Positions 33,769-41,713 of a stretch of DNA of 64,000 bases are shown here, piece by piece. Made by a program: the position numbers and the translations under genes. The stretch's first letter is position 1, and each line of letters opens with the position of its first letter. Origin of the DNA: UBA1422 sp041752735 (GTDB taxonomy: Bacteria > Bacillota > Clostridia > Peptostreptococcales > Anaerovoracaceae); NCBI GenBank assembly GCA_041752735.1, contig JBGSVW010000006.1:45042-109041 (forward strand), read 5' to 3'. The notes beneath the pieces were generated by a model that made no database searches, was not told where the DNA came from, and worked only from the letters and a program-made list of their open reading frames with translations.

Positions 33769-33845
33769 CGGGACGTAGCGCAGCTTGGTAGCGCGATTGC
33801 TTCGGGAGTAATAGGCCGCAGGTTCAAATCCTGTCGTCCCGACCA
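33769..33845 (+). tRNA. tRNA-Pro (anticodon CGG)
   Basis: 77 nt with encoded CCA. The acceptor stem is CGGGACG (33769-33775) with CGTCCCG (33835-33841) and tail ACCA. The anticodon loop is TTCGGGA with stem ATTGC/GTAAT. The T-loop is GTTCAAATC. A TATAAT box lies at 33749-33754. It marks the left edge of the mosaic mobile region, but no copy of its 3' end was seen at the right edge. Confidence 0.95.
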
Positions 33846-33900
33846 AATCAAACACCATCTATTGATAAACTTTGTTTGTCGGATAGGCGGTTTTTGTTTT

Positions 33901-33945
33901 GCCCGAAAGTGCCGTATTTGAGCCACTTTTGGGCTTTGTACTTTT
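33901..33945 (+). terminator. Terminator after tRNA-Pro
   Basis: 11-bp stem GCCCGAAAGTG/CACTTTTGGGC (one G-T) followed by TTTGTACTTTTT. Confidence 0.75.
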
Positions 33946-34100
33946 TAGCTTGTAGCAATAGTTGGTGGTTTAAAGTAGGCTGTTTCGGAGGATACTTGAC
34001 CTGAACCATTGCGGTTTTCCTCTATGAAGGCTTTCAAATCGTTAAAATTGAACCCCCCTTTTAGGGTTAGGGGTGTGCATAATTTAACGATTTCATTTTG

Positions 34101-34129
34101 ACAAAAAAACAGCCCACCCGAAGGCGAGC
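34101..34129 (+). repeat. Left copy of recombinase-downstream repeat
   Basis: ACAAAAAAACAGCCCACCCG and the following AAGGCGAGC nearly match 37263-37290. Both copies lie just beyond the 3' end of a serine recombinase frame (decayed here, intact at 37307). Confidence 0.8.
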
Positions 34130-34144
34130 CGTTGAGTTGCAATT

Positions 34145-34210
34145 TTACGCTGTAATTTCTGTGCTGTCCCGCCCTGCCGCGGCGGTGTCGATGAGCAGCA
34201 ATCATAGCTT
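34145..34210 (-). pseudogene. Decayed C-terminus of a large serine recombinase
   Basis: Minus-strand reading gives KL*LLLIDTAAAGRDSTEITA*. The intact recombinase at 37307 ends KLWLAVVDTATVGRDG, then a block missing from the relic, then NGTEITT*. The Trp codon has become TGA and about nine residues are deleted. It indicates an older copy of the recombinase module left of the cargo operon. Confidence 0.7.
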
Positions 34211-34305
34211 GCATAGAGGATACAAGCAAAATGCAGACGGTCAGGGGAATTATTGGAGACGGCAGCCAACCGCTGACAGATTTTGATGATGCTTGGATTG
34301 GAGTC

Positions 34306-34350
34306 GCAGGCAAAGGTGTGATAAACATTGTTGTCTGGGGCTTTTTCTTT
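34306..34350 (+). repeat. Left direct repeat flanking the cargo operon
   Basis: About 45 bp, starting GCAGGCAAAGGTGTGATAAA and ending in GGCTTTTTCTTT. About 90% identical to 37169-37213. It folds weakly as a terminator. Confidence 0.8.
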
Positions 34351-34357
34351 TTCTATC

Positions 34358-34387
34358 TTGACAGGTAATAGTATGACGTAGTATTAT
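34358..34387 (+). promoter_or_regulatory. Promoter of the padR-MFS-uppP-CGGC operon
   Basis: TTGACA (34358-34363) and TATTAT (34382-34387), 18-bp spacer. Predicted start near 34394. Confidence 0.7.
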
Positions 34388-34393
34388 ATATGT

Positions 34394-34432
34394 AACGAAA
34401 ATCGATAACGAAAATCGATTACGATAATCGTA
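34394..34432 (+). promoter_or_regulatory. Operator array before padR
   Basis: Two perfect tandem copies of AACGAAAATCGAT (34394-34406, 34407-34419), then the perfect palindrome TACGATAATCGTA (34420-34432). It begins at the predicted transcription start, so a bound repressor would block initiation. PadR itself is the obvious candidate. Confidence 0.65.
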
Positions 34433-34445
34433 AAGTGGTGATTGA

Positions 34446-34754
34446 ATGAATAAATATGTTACGAAGCGATTGTTTCAAGGTTTTATATGTTTGCATATTC
34501 TTCATCATGCGAGTATTGAACCTGTATATGGAAATTGGTTAATAGAAGAATTGGCTGAACATGGGTATAAGCTAAGTCCCGGAACATTATACCCAATACT
34601 GCACAGCCTTGAGAAAGAGACTTTGCTTAAAAGCTTTGAAGAAACAGTTGGAGGGAAAATCAGAAAAAACTATGAAATAACAAATGAAGGAAGATCGGAA
34701 TTGGAAGAGGCAAAAGCTTATTTATCAGAACTTGTTAAAGAAATCAAACTGTGA
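34446..34754 (+). CDS. PadR family transcriptional regulator
   Basis: 102 residues. The PadR winged helix is marked by LFQGFICLHILHHASIEPVYGNWLIEELAEHGYKLSPGTLYPILHSLEKETLL and a wing around GGKIRKNYEITNEGRSELEEAK. Short (PadR-s1 type) without a large C-terminal domain. It heads a four-gene operon and overlies a repeated operator, so it probably represses its own operon until a drug-like ligand binds. AT-rich, unlike the host genes. Confidence 0.9.
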   Translation: MNKYVTKRLFQGFICLHILHHASIEPVYGNWLIEELAEHGYKLSPGTLYPILHSLEKETLLKSFEETVGGKIRKNYEITNEGRSELEEAKAYLSELVKEIKL

Positions 34755-34764
34755 GGTGGCAAAA

Positions 34765-35976
34765 TTGGAAAATAAGACATCAAAAATTAATAAAGCTAAG
34801 GCTTTTTTTGGAATTAACACAAGCATGATTTCAATGCTTTTGATGGCAATTGTTTTGGGCTTGGGTGAAAAAATGGGAGAAAGATTTCTTCCTGTATATA
34901 TTCTCGCAATTGGAGGAACAACATTCGCAGTAGGATTTTTGAATTCAATGGATAATTTTTTAAGTGCAATATACTCCTACATTGGTGGATACATATCTGA
35001 CTGGTTAGGGTATAAAAAAGCATTATTCGTCTATACATGTATTGCTATGTTTGGATATGCCATAATTATTGCATTCCCAGTATGGCAGGCAGTATTAATT
35101 GGGGCTATATTTTTTATTTCATGGACTGCACTTTCGCTTCCTGCTATATTGGCATTGATATCAGCCACTGTGAAGAAAGAAAAACAGATTATGGGCGTCT
35201 CTCTTCATTCTTTGACGAGAAGGATTCCAATGGCACTGGGACCCGTAATAGGAAGTATTTTTATTGCTTTATACGGTATAAAAACCGGAGCAAGAATATC
35301 ATTTGCAATAGCTTTTTTGCTTGGAATATTTGCATTGTGGTTTATAAATAAGTTCATTGAAGAAAAAAGTAAAGAAAAGTGTAAACCTCCAAAATTTAAA
35401 GACTCATTTGTTAAAATGTCAAAAGAACTGAGAATATTACTTGTAAGTGATATTCTCATAAGGTTTGCCGAGCAGATACCATATGCTTTTGTAGTTGTAT
35501 GGGTTATGCAGAATATTGGTGCGTCTGCGACAACTTTCAGCATGTTGACTGTAGTTGAAATGATAACAGCGATGTTGATATATATTCCGGTGGCATATTT
35601 ATCTGAAAAGACCTCAAGCAAATTATGCATATCTATAACCTTTGTTTTCTTCACATTATTTCCACTGGTTTTGTTATTTTCAACAACTATTCCTGCACTA
35701 ATTTTTGCTTTTGTAATTAGAGGACTGAAAGAATTTGGAGAACCAACAAGAAAAGCTCTCATAGTAAAGTTAGCTCCGGAAGGAAACAAAGCTTCAGTGT
35801 TTGGTACTTATTACCTCGTAAGGGATGTTATTGTTTCAATTGCTGCATTATCAAGTGCATCCTTATGGAACATATCACCGGAAACAAACTTTCTAACGGC
35901 AGCATTATTTGGAGTAATTGGAACAACTGTATTTATACTGTTTGGAAAGGACAAGAACTTGACTGATAATAAATAG
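34765..35976 (+). CDS. MFS transporter
   Basis: 403 residues from TTG 34765, preceded by GAGGTGG; the frame is open from 34684 within padR, but residues before this point are padR in another frame. About 12 membrane segments, with the MFS loop GGYISDWLGYKKALF between segments 2 and 3. Likely a drug or metabolite exporter. PadR regulators very often control such exporters. AT-rich cargo gene. Confidence 0.85.
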   Translation: MENKTSKINKAKAFFGINTSMISMLLMAIVLGLGEKMGERFLPVYILAIGGTTFAVGFLNSMDNFLSAIYSYIGGYISDWLGYKKALFVYTCIAMFGYAIIIAFPVWQAVLIGAIFFISWTALSLPAILALISATVKKEKQIMGVSLHSLTRRIPMALGPVIGSIFIALYGIKTGARISFAIAFLLGIFALWFINKFIEEKSKEKCKPPKFKDSFVKMSKELRILLVSDILIRFAEQIPYAFVVVWVMQNIGASATTFSMLTVVEMITAMLIYIPVAYLSEKTSSKLCISITFVFFTLFPLVLLFSTTIPALIFAFVIRGLKEFGEPTRKALIVKLAPEGNKASVFGTYYLVRDVIVSIAALSSASLWNISPETNFLTAALFGVIGTTVFILFGKDKNLTDNK

Positions 35977-35997
35977 ATTGGTAGGAGTGATAACGTT

Positions 35998-36804
35998 TTG
36001 GATTTTATAAAAGCTATAATATTAGGTATCATAGAAGGGTTAACTGAGTTTTTACCGATTTCTTCAACTGGACATCTTATTATTGCAGGTGACATTTTAA
36101 ATTTCAAAGGAGATTTTGCGGTCTTGTTTGAAGTTGTAATCCAACTGGGTGCAATTTTAGCGGTCATTTATTTTTACAGAAGTAAGATTTTTAGCTCAAT
36201 TAAAGAATTAAAGCCGGGTCAAAGTGGATTTGAGTTATGGTCAAAAGTGATAATTGCATTTTTGCCGTCAGCAATTCTGGGATTACTGCTAAAAGATTTT
36301 ATTGAGGGAAAGCTCTTTACAACAACTACTGTGGGAGTTGCTTTATTGCTTGGAGCTCTTTTAATACTCATTGTCGAAAAATGGCGTTCTATATCATCAA
36401 CGGTAAAAATTCAAAGGATAGAAGATGTCACATATAGGTATGCATTAATAATTGGTATTGCACAGTGTATGGCATTGTTTCCGGGAATGTCTCGATCTGC
36501 TTCAACGATTATTGGGGGTATAATCATAGGAATGACATTAAAGAGTGCTGCCGAATTCTCGTTTTTTCTTGCCATTCCTACAATGCTATCGGCAACTACA
36601 CTTTCATTGTGGAATGGCGCATCTGACTTAACTATGCTAAATTGGATTGTATTAGCTGTTGGATTTTTTGTATCATTCATTACGGCATTGTTAGTAATTG
36701 ATAAATTTTTAGTTTTTTTAACGAAGCATTCACTAAAGCCTTTTGCATACTATCGGTTTTTTTTAGGATTTGTGATATTATTATATTTTATATTGAAAGG
36801 GTGA
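35998..36804 (+). CDS. uppP: Undecaprenyl-diphosphatase (bacitracin resistance type)
   Basis: 268 residues from TTG 35998, with AGGAGTG upstream. Motifs EGLTEFLPISSTGHLI and FPGMSRSASTIIGGI are the two signatures of BacA/UppP, which regenerates the lipid carrier for peptidoglycan synthesis; extra copies give bacitracin resistance. Eight or so membrane segments. Its presence in a mobile PadR-controlled operon suggests an envelope-antibiotic resistance cassette (inference). Confidence 0.93.
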   Translation: MDFIKAIILGIIEGLTEFLPISSTGHLIIAGDILNFKGDFAVLFEVVIQLGAILAVIYFYRSKIFSSIKELKPGQSGFELWSKVIIAFLPSAILGLLLKDFIEGKLFTTTTVGVALLLGALLILIVEKWRSISSTVKIQRIEDVTYRYALIIGIAQCMALFPGMSRSASTIIGGIIIGMTLKSAAEFSFFLAIPTMLSATTLSLWNGASDLTMLNWIVLAVGFFVSFITALLVIDKFLVFLTKHSLKPFAYYRFFLGFVILLYFILKG

Positions 36805-36809
36805 ATTAA

Positions 36810-37142
36810 ATGAAGGTTGGATTGATTAGGTGCATGCAGACAGAGGATATGTGTCCTGCGACAACAGATTTCAAAGTAATGAGAGAAAAGAAATGTGCAT
36901 TTGAAGGTGTGGAAGGGGAAATTGATATTATTGGCCTTAACACTTGCGGCGGTTGTCCCGGTAAAAAAGCAGTAACAAGAGCAGCTGAAATGGTTAAAAG
37001 AGGTGCTGACACAATAGTCTTGGCATCGTGCATTACAAGAGGAAATCCGATTGGTTTTAAATGTCCTCATGCAGAACAGATGAAAGAAGCAATAGCAAAG
37101 AAATTAGGTGATTCAATTACTATTTTGGATTACACACATTAA
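36810..37142 (+). CDS. CGGC domain-containing protein
   Basis: 110 residues, starting 5 nt after uppP. It has the CGGC motif (LNTCGGCPGKKAV near residue 50) and other Cys (RCMQTEDMCPATTDF, SCITRGN, KCPH) typical of this putative metal-binding family. The role is unknown; with the preceding genes it forms the end of the cargo operon. Confidence 0.85.
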   Translation: MKVGLIRCMQTEDMCPATTDFKVMREKKCAFEGVEGEIDIIGLNTCGGCPGKKAVTRAAEMVKRGADTIVLASCITRGNPIGFKCPHAEQMKEAIAKKLGDSITILDYTH

Positions 37143-37168
37143 TAAGGGACTGAAGAAAGACTTATGCC

Positions 37169-37213
37169 GCAGGCAATGGTGTGATGAACATTGCTGTCTG
37201 AGGCTTTTTTCTT
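37169..37213 (+). repeat. Right direct repeat flanking the cargo operon; terminator-like
   Basis: GCAGGCAATGGTGTGATGAA ... TGAGGCTTTTTTCTT. GCAATG pairs with CATTGC and CAG with CTG, followed by six T, so it can act as the operon terminator. Near-copy of 34306-34350. Confidence 0.78.
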
Positions 37214-37262
37214 AAAGGGATAGAATCTGTTCACACCATTGCATGTGTCATTGAATCATGAT

Positions 37263-37290
37263 ACAAAAAACAGCCCACCCGAAGGCGAGC
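37263..37290 (+). repeat. Right copy of recombinase-downstream repeat
   Basis: ACAAAAAACAGCCCACCCG followed by AAGGCGAGC, just past the end of the recombinase at 37307; matches 34101-34129. Confidence 0.8.
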
Positions 37291-37306
37291 AGTTAATTCT
37301 CAAATG

Positions 37307-38902
37307 CTATGTTGTAATTTCCGTGCCGTTCCTGAACCTGAATGTCATTGTGCCATCCCTGCCCACCGTGGCTGTATCGACGACCGCAAGCCACAGCTTA
37401 TCGTCAAACTCGGTGATGACAAGCGGGCGGCTCTCTATGTCCTTTATGAAGCCCTCTATGATTTTCGACTTGCCGAGCCGTTCCCGCTTGGTGGCTTCCA
37501 ACTCGTCCACACGCCCCGAGGCTTTACGGTGGCGGTCAAGGTAGGCGCTGTTTCGCTCCGCCCATTCTGTTTGGTTGACTACATTATGGGCGTTCTCAAA
37601 GATGGTCTTTCGGGATAACTCGGTGACAACCTCAATCTCGTTACACAATTCAGTAAGTTGGGCATCAATCGCCGTGGTGTCGCAGAGGACACCTTGTGCC
37701 AATTTGCAGTCTTCGATTAACCCATCTCGATTGCTCATCAAGCGGTTGAAAGCGTGTAAGAACCTCGCCTTAATTTCCTCCTCGGTGATGTGGGGCGTTT
37801 GGCAGCCGTTGCCGGGCTTATCAAGTCTTTTATACTTATCATTACACCGCCAGACCTCTTTGCGGTAGGTCTTATCGCTCTTGTAACTGCCCCAGACCTT
37901 CTTGCCGAAATGCCCGCCGCAGTCGGCGCAGACAAGCCTTGATGCGAATATGCTTGTGGTACTTATGGGGTGACCGAGGCTTTTTCGACGTTCAATCTCA
38001 AGCTGAACGGCGTCAAACTCGTCAGGCTCGATGATGGCTGGGTGGCTGTCCTCAACATAGTATTGCTGCACTTGCCCCGTGTTCTTGACCATCTTTTTGG
38101 TGAGGAAGTCGGTGCAGTAGGTCTTTTGCATTAGGGCATGACCTTTATACTTCTCATTGGTCAGTATGGACTGTACCACGCCCGTCTGCCATGTTTTCTT
38201 GCCCGCAGGTGATGGAATGCCGTGACGCTCAAGGTATGTGGCAATTGCCGAGAATGTCTTGCCCTCCATATACAGCCGAAATATCAGCCGTACAATCTCG
38301 GCTTCAGCGGGGACTACTTTCGGTAAGCCGTCTTCGCCCTTTTCGTAGCCGAGAAACTGTGCGTAAGGCAGGCTGACCTTACCGTCAGCCATACGCTTGC
38401 GCTGACCCCAAGTCACGTTCTCCGAAATGGAGCGGCTTTCTTCCTGTGCCAAGGAGGACATAATCGTTATGAGCAATTCGCCCTTGCTGTCGAGGGTGTA
38501 TATGTTTTCTTTTTCGAACCACACCTCGCAGCCGACTTCTTTCAGTTTGCGGACGGTGGTAAGGCTGTCCACGGTGTTTCGGGCAAAACGACTCACGGAC
38601 TTTGTAACGAGAAGGTCGAATTTGCCCGCCAATCCATCGGCGACCATCTGCTTGAAACCTTCTCGTCGTTTGGTGTTGACCGCCGAAATGCCCTCGTCCG
38701 TGTATATGGTGACGAATTCCCAATCAGCCCGCCCCTGAATTAGCTTGGTATAGTAGTCCACTTGGGCTTCATAACTGGTAAGCTGTTCATCACTGTCCGT
38801 GCTGACCCTTGCGTAGGCTGCGACACGACGTTTGAATTCGGAACTTTTGCCCTGTGCCGAAAGAACGGGAGCGGTGGCGGGGATTACTCTTATGTTAGCC
38901 AT
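37307..38902 (-). CDS. Large serine recombinase (531 aa)
   Basis: The N-terminal resolvase domain holds the nucleophile in AAYARVSTD near residue 34 and the SRFARN motif; a recombinase domain (about 190-290) and a zinc ribbon (CADCGGHFGKKVW ... WRCNDKY) follow, then a coiled coil. Such enzymes integrate and excise mobile elements at short att sites. ATG 38902 overlaps the end of the second recombinase by 8 nt. GC-richer than the cargo genes. Confidence 0.93.
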   Translation of the reverse strand: MANIRVIPATAPVLSAQGKSSEFKRRVAAYARVSTDSDEQLTSYEAQVDYYTKLIQGRADWEFVTIYTDEGISAVNTKRREGFKQMVADGLAGKFDLLVTKSVSRFARNTVDSLTTVRKLKEVGCEVWFEKENIYTLDSKGELLITIMSSLAQEESRSISENVTWGQRKRMADGKVSLPYAQFLGYEKGEDGLPKVVPAEAEIVRLIFRLYMEGKTFSAIATYLERHGIPSPAGKKTWQTGVVQSILTNEKYKGHALMQKTYCTDFLTKKMVKNTGQVQQYYVEDSHPAIIEPDEFDAVQLEIERRKSLGHPISTTSIFASRLVCADCGGHFGKKVWGSYKSDKTYRKEVWRCNDKYKRLDKPGNGCQTPHITEEEIKARFLHAFNRLMSNRDGLIEDCKLAQGVLCDTTAIDAQLTELCNEIEVVTELSRKTIFENAHNVVNQTEWAERNSAYLDRHRKASGRVDELEATKRERLGKSKIIEGFIKDIESRPLVITEFDDKLWLAVVDTATVGRDGTMTFRFRNGTEITT

Positions 38903-40211
38903 TTTTACCGCCTCCCTTCAAAGCAAACTCACGGGCGGCTTGCTTCATCTCATCCGTCCAACTTTCACGGCGTGAGCGGTTCTCCCAATTAAGTGTCCGC
39001 TCTGAGCCATCCTTGAATGTAAACACCAGAATGCCGTCGTCGGGGATTGTTATTGCGGCGACCTTTGCCGTAAACACAGCGGGGTCGTACTCGTAAATTC
39101 CCAAAGCCTCGGCGCACTTTTCTTTAAGGATGTCTTCGCGTATACGCTTGGCGGCGCATTCGTGCTTGCCCTTATAAGTGAAAGTAGCGCAAGCCCATGT
39201 CACAGCAGCATATTTTGTGTTGATAGCGTTTATCTTCTTGCGAAATTTTGCTCCGCACCGACCACAGGTGATAAGTCCTGAAAACTCGCTGAATGTCAGC
39301 TTGCGAGGGTGGTTTGCCTTTTCTGCCCGTCGTACCATTTCAGCCTGAACAGCCTCAAAGGTCTCACGGCCGATAATCGCTTCATGGTTGCCCTCAACAT
39401 AATACTTTTCCAACTCGCCGTTGTTCGGCTTCCAGTTCTTTGTGATGTGGTCGGCAATAAAGCCTTTTTGCAGGCACATATCGCCGATGTACTTTTCGTT
39501 TGTAAGGATTGAACCTACTGTGCTTTCAGCCCACTGGCCGCCACACTTGGTCGGAACGCCGAGCCGTCTCAGCTTTTTCATAATGGCATTCCTGCCAAGC
39601 CCCGATAAATAGTCGGCGTATATCATCCGTACGACCTCTGCTTCTTCAGGTATGACAGTAAACTTACCTGCGTTGTACTCATAACCGTAAATACGGATGT
39701 TGCCTGCTGACTTTCCTTCCTTGAAGTCTTTTCGAATACGCCATTTGCAATTTTCTGAAACGCTGCGGCTTTCCTCCTGTGCATACGATGCGAGGATGGT
39801 GAGCATCAACTCTCCGTCACCTGAAAGTGAATGCAAGTTCTGCTCTTCGAAAAACACGCCAACACCAAGGTCTTTGAGTTCTCGGACGGTTTCAAGCAGC
39901 GTGACCGTGTTCCTTGCAAAGCGGCTGATTGACTTCGTGAGGATAAGGTCGATGCGCCCCGTTCGGCAGTCGGAAAGCAGTCTCTGAAATTCGGGTCTTG
40001 AACCCTTTGTGCCGGTTTCAGCTTCGTCTGCATACACACCAACATACTCCCATTCGGGATTGCCCTGTATCAGGTTACTGTAAAAGCTGACCTGAGCGGC
40101 AAGGGAGTGGAGCATTTCATCTTTTCCGCAGGAAACGCGGGCGTATGCTGCTACCCTTTGGCGGGTCGGTAACGGTGTCGGTTTCTGTAGTTTAGTTATT
40201 TTTCTGCCCAT
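38895..40211 (-). CDS. Large serine recombinase (438 aa)
   Basis: 438 residues from ATG 40211, with AAAGGAGG upstream; the frame is open to 40235. Catalytic Ser in AAYARVSCGKDE, then SRFARNTVTLLETV, the recombinase domain with ILTNEKYIGDMCLQKGF, and a zinc ribbon CGRCGAKFRKK ... CATFTYKGKHEC. Shorter than its neighbour and without a long coiled coil. The two probably act together on the same element, as in other Clostridial elements with tandem recombinases. Confidence 0.92.
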   Translation of the reverse strand: MGRKITKLQKPTPLPTRQRVAAYARVSCGKDEMLHSLAAQVSFYSNLIQGNPEWEYVGVYADEAETGTKGSRPEFQRLLSDCRTGRIDLILTKSISRFARNTVTLLETVRELKDLGVGVFFEEQNLHSLSGDGELMLTILASYAQEESRSVSENCKWRIRKDFKEGKSAGNIRIYGYEYNAGKFTVIPEEAEVVRMIYADYLSGLGRNAIMKKLRRLGVPTKCGGQWAESTVGSILTNEKYIGDMCLQKGFIADHITKNWKPNNGELEKYYVEGNHEAIIGRETFEAVQAEMVRRAEKANHPRKLTFSEFSGLITCGRCGAKFRKKINAINTKYAAVTWACATFTYKGKHECAAKRIREDILKEKCAEALGIYEYDPAVFTAKVAAITIPDDGILVFTFKDGSERTLNWENRSRRESWTDEMKQAAREFALKGGGKNG

Positions 40212-40425
40212 AATGGCCTCCTTTCGCAGTACCATATATCACTCTGTTTTCCTTACAAAGCAAGTCATTTTCGAGGTATATGCTACACGATGATAAACCG
40301 TATTTATGGGCAAGCATTGTGTCTATTTCCAGCAGGTCGGCGTTTGAAATCACGCCTTCAGCAAGCCAATTTTTAAACACTGCCATAGCAGCTTTGTAGC
40401 GGAGGAGTGCTTCTTTCTTGCTCAT
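40192..40425 (-). CDS. SHOCT-like small protein of the recombinase module
   Basis: 77 residues from ATG 40425, with GGAGG upstream. Helical LRYKAAMAVFKNWLAEGVISNADLLEIDTMLAHKYGLS resembles the short C-terminal oligomerisation (SHOCT) motif. The start overlaps the preceding gene (ATGA) and the end overlaps the recombinase start by 20 nt, so it is tightly coupled. Its function is unknown; such proteins recur next to tandem serine recombinases. Confidence 0.75.
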   Translation of the reverse strand: MSKKEALLRYKAAMAVFKNWLAEGVISNADLLEIDTMLAHKYGLSSCSIYLENDLLCKENRVIYGTAKGGHYGQKNN

Positions 40426-40823
40426 AGCAAAGCCCTCCTCGCCGCCACGGAGCAAGCCCGCGAGCAGTATTTGCGGTGGGCGTTCCCGTAGGCTTCAAAC
40501 GACCTGCTGCAAATCGGGCAGACAAAACGGTAGACCGCCTTGCGGTTCACGGCTTCGGGGTGTGCCTTCCACCAAGTCATGCGGCATCCATCGGAGCAGA
40601 AACGTTTGTGCTTCGCCCCCGGCGTGTGTATGAGCGGACATCCGCAGTTGGCGCAGACATCCTTAGCGGTGTGCTGTTCCTGTTTTGTGCCAACACCGAC
40701 ATTGTTTCTGCGGCAGTAAGATTTGATAGTGTTTTCCGATATTCCAAGTGTGTCTGAAATTCTCGCATAGCTTTCGCCTTGCGAGCGCAGAAGAATTATT
40801 CGTTCCTTTTGTAATGTGGTCAT
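40422..40823 (-). CDS. HTH and zinc-finger protein (sigma-70 region 4-like)
   Basis: 133 residues. The N-terminus TLQKERIILLRSQGESYARISDTLGISENTIKSYCRRNN is a sigma region 4-like helix-turn-helix; two zinc-finger segments follow, CANCGCPLIHTPGAKHKRFCSDGCR and CPICSRSFEAYGNAHRKYCSRAC. First gene of the recombinase module and probably its regulator or recombination partner. Its start lies within a few bases of where the broken araC gene begins, marking the element edge. Confidence 0.82.
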   Translation of the reverse strand: MTTLQKERIILLRSQGESYARISDTLGISENTIKSYCRRNNVGVGTKQEQHTAKDVCANCGCPLIHTPGAKHKRFCSDGCRMTWWKAHPEAVNRKAVYRFVCPICSRSFEAYGNAHRKYCSRACSVAARRALL

Positions 40824-40829
40824 ATCTTT

Positions 40830-41039
40830 AGTGCTAATAGTAATGAAACAATTAAAGAGTTTACTACTAGAATTAAAATGGAAAGATCGGCAATTTATTT
40901 AGTTGTTAATCAATCAATTACTATTACAGATATTGCATTTAAGTATGGATATAGTGATTCTAGTTCGTACAATAAAACGTTCAAAAAGTTTTTTGGAATT
41001 AATCCAACACAGTATAAAAAAGCAAGAAATGACAAGTAA
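40830..41039 (+). pseudogene. AraC family regulator, 5' end lost at the element junction
   Basis: Reading from 40830 gives the second half of an AraC helix-turn-helix: TIKEFTTRIKMERSAIYLV, then ITITDIAFKYGYSDSSSYNKTFKKFFGINPTQYKKARNDK and stop 41037-41039. The first recognition helices and the start are gone, replaced by the recombinase module's right edge. AT-rich. The missing 5' part was not found elsewhere in the window. Confidence 0.8.
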
Positions 41040-41083
41040 TAATTTCAAACTACAATTATAATATTATTAAAGGAGATGAAATT

Positions 41084-41569
41084 ATGGAAAAGCCTACAAT
41101 AACAAAAGAAGTTTTAAATATAAAAGTAATCTATATTAGATTTAGAGGAACTTATTTAGAATTCAGAAAAAACGCTTTAAAAATGCATAAAGAATTAGTT
41201 GCTTTTGCTGAAAAGAACAACTTAATAATTCCTGATGTTACAAAAATACTTACTATTTATCATGACAATCCATTTATAACCAAAGAAACTGATTTGAGAA
41301 CAAGTATGGCAATGACAGTATCTTTAGATTCTAAATATGAAGAAGATGATAAAATATGTACAATGAATATTTCTGGAAATTATGCAATCCTTCATTATAA
41401 TCTATCTAGAAGAGAGTACGGTGACGCTTGGAATTACGCATATCAAGAATGGTTATTTAAAAGCAATGAAAAACCTAGAGATTCTTTCCCCTTTGAAATG
41501 TACATTACAGCGCCACCAAAAAACGCAAAAGATAAGAGTTTAACAGATATTTACATACCAATAGAGTAG
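41084..41569 (+). CDS. GyrI-like small-molecule-binding protein
   Basis: 161 residues with AAAGGAG before ATG 41084. The pattern (VIYIRFRGTYLEFRKNALKMHKELVAF ... GNYAILHYNLSRREYGDAWNYAYQEWL ... FEMYI) fits the GyrI/effector-binding domain often fused to AraC-type HTH domains. Here it is a separate gene 44 nt after the broken araC, so it may have been the ligand-sensing partner. It has probably lost its original promoter. AT-rich. Confidence 0.75.
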   Translation: MEKPTITKEVLNIKVIYIRFRGTYLEFRKNALKMHKELVAFAEKNNLIIPDVTKILTIYHDNPFITKETDLRTSMAMTVSLDSKYEEDDKICTMNISGNYAILHYNLSRREYGDAWNYAYQEWLFKSNEKPRDSFPFEMYITAPPKNAKDKSLTDIYIPIE

Positions 41570-41645
41570 TGCTGTGTTTGTCTTCTGGGTTGCAAAAACG
41601 AGGCTGGCTTTCTCTAGTTCTTTTTTGTTTTTTTGCCTAACCCCC

Positions 41646-41673
41646 GTTACAAATTTATACCGAGTGGTATAAT
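41646..41673 (+). promoter_or_regulatory. copZ promoter overlapped by a CsoR-like palindrome
   Basis: -35 GTTACA (41646-41651) and -10 TATAAT (41668-41673), 16-bp spacer. The palindrome TTATACC-gagt-GGTATAA (41655-41672) covers the spacer and -10. Copper-sensing CsoR sites have a similar TATACC...GGTATA core. Confidence 0.55.
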
Positions 41674-41713
41674 AAAGGTATCAATCGAAAGATAGAAATT
41701 GGAGGACGGTCCA

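Larger units (their letters stand above)
33946..34357. other. Relic stretch left of the cargo operon
   Basis: No intact gene. On the minus strand a short frame ending at 33945 (…NFNDLKAFIEENRNGSGQ…) reads like the tail of an unknown protein. At 34101-34129 a segment also found at 37263-37290 begins, followed by a decayed recombinase end (separate entry). Confidence 0.55.

Noticed and set aside
33769..33845. tRNA-Pro as the integration site of the mobile region
   Set aside because: No repeat of the tRNA 3' end was found near 37143, 40824 or 41570, and large serine recombinases rarely use tRNA genes.
33945..34328. 127-codon minus-strand frame as a gene
   Set aside because: It joins unrelated pieces: a possible protein tail and the recombinase relic in a different frame. 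No start signal is visible.
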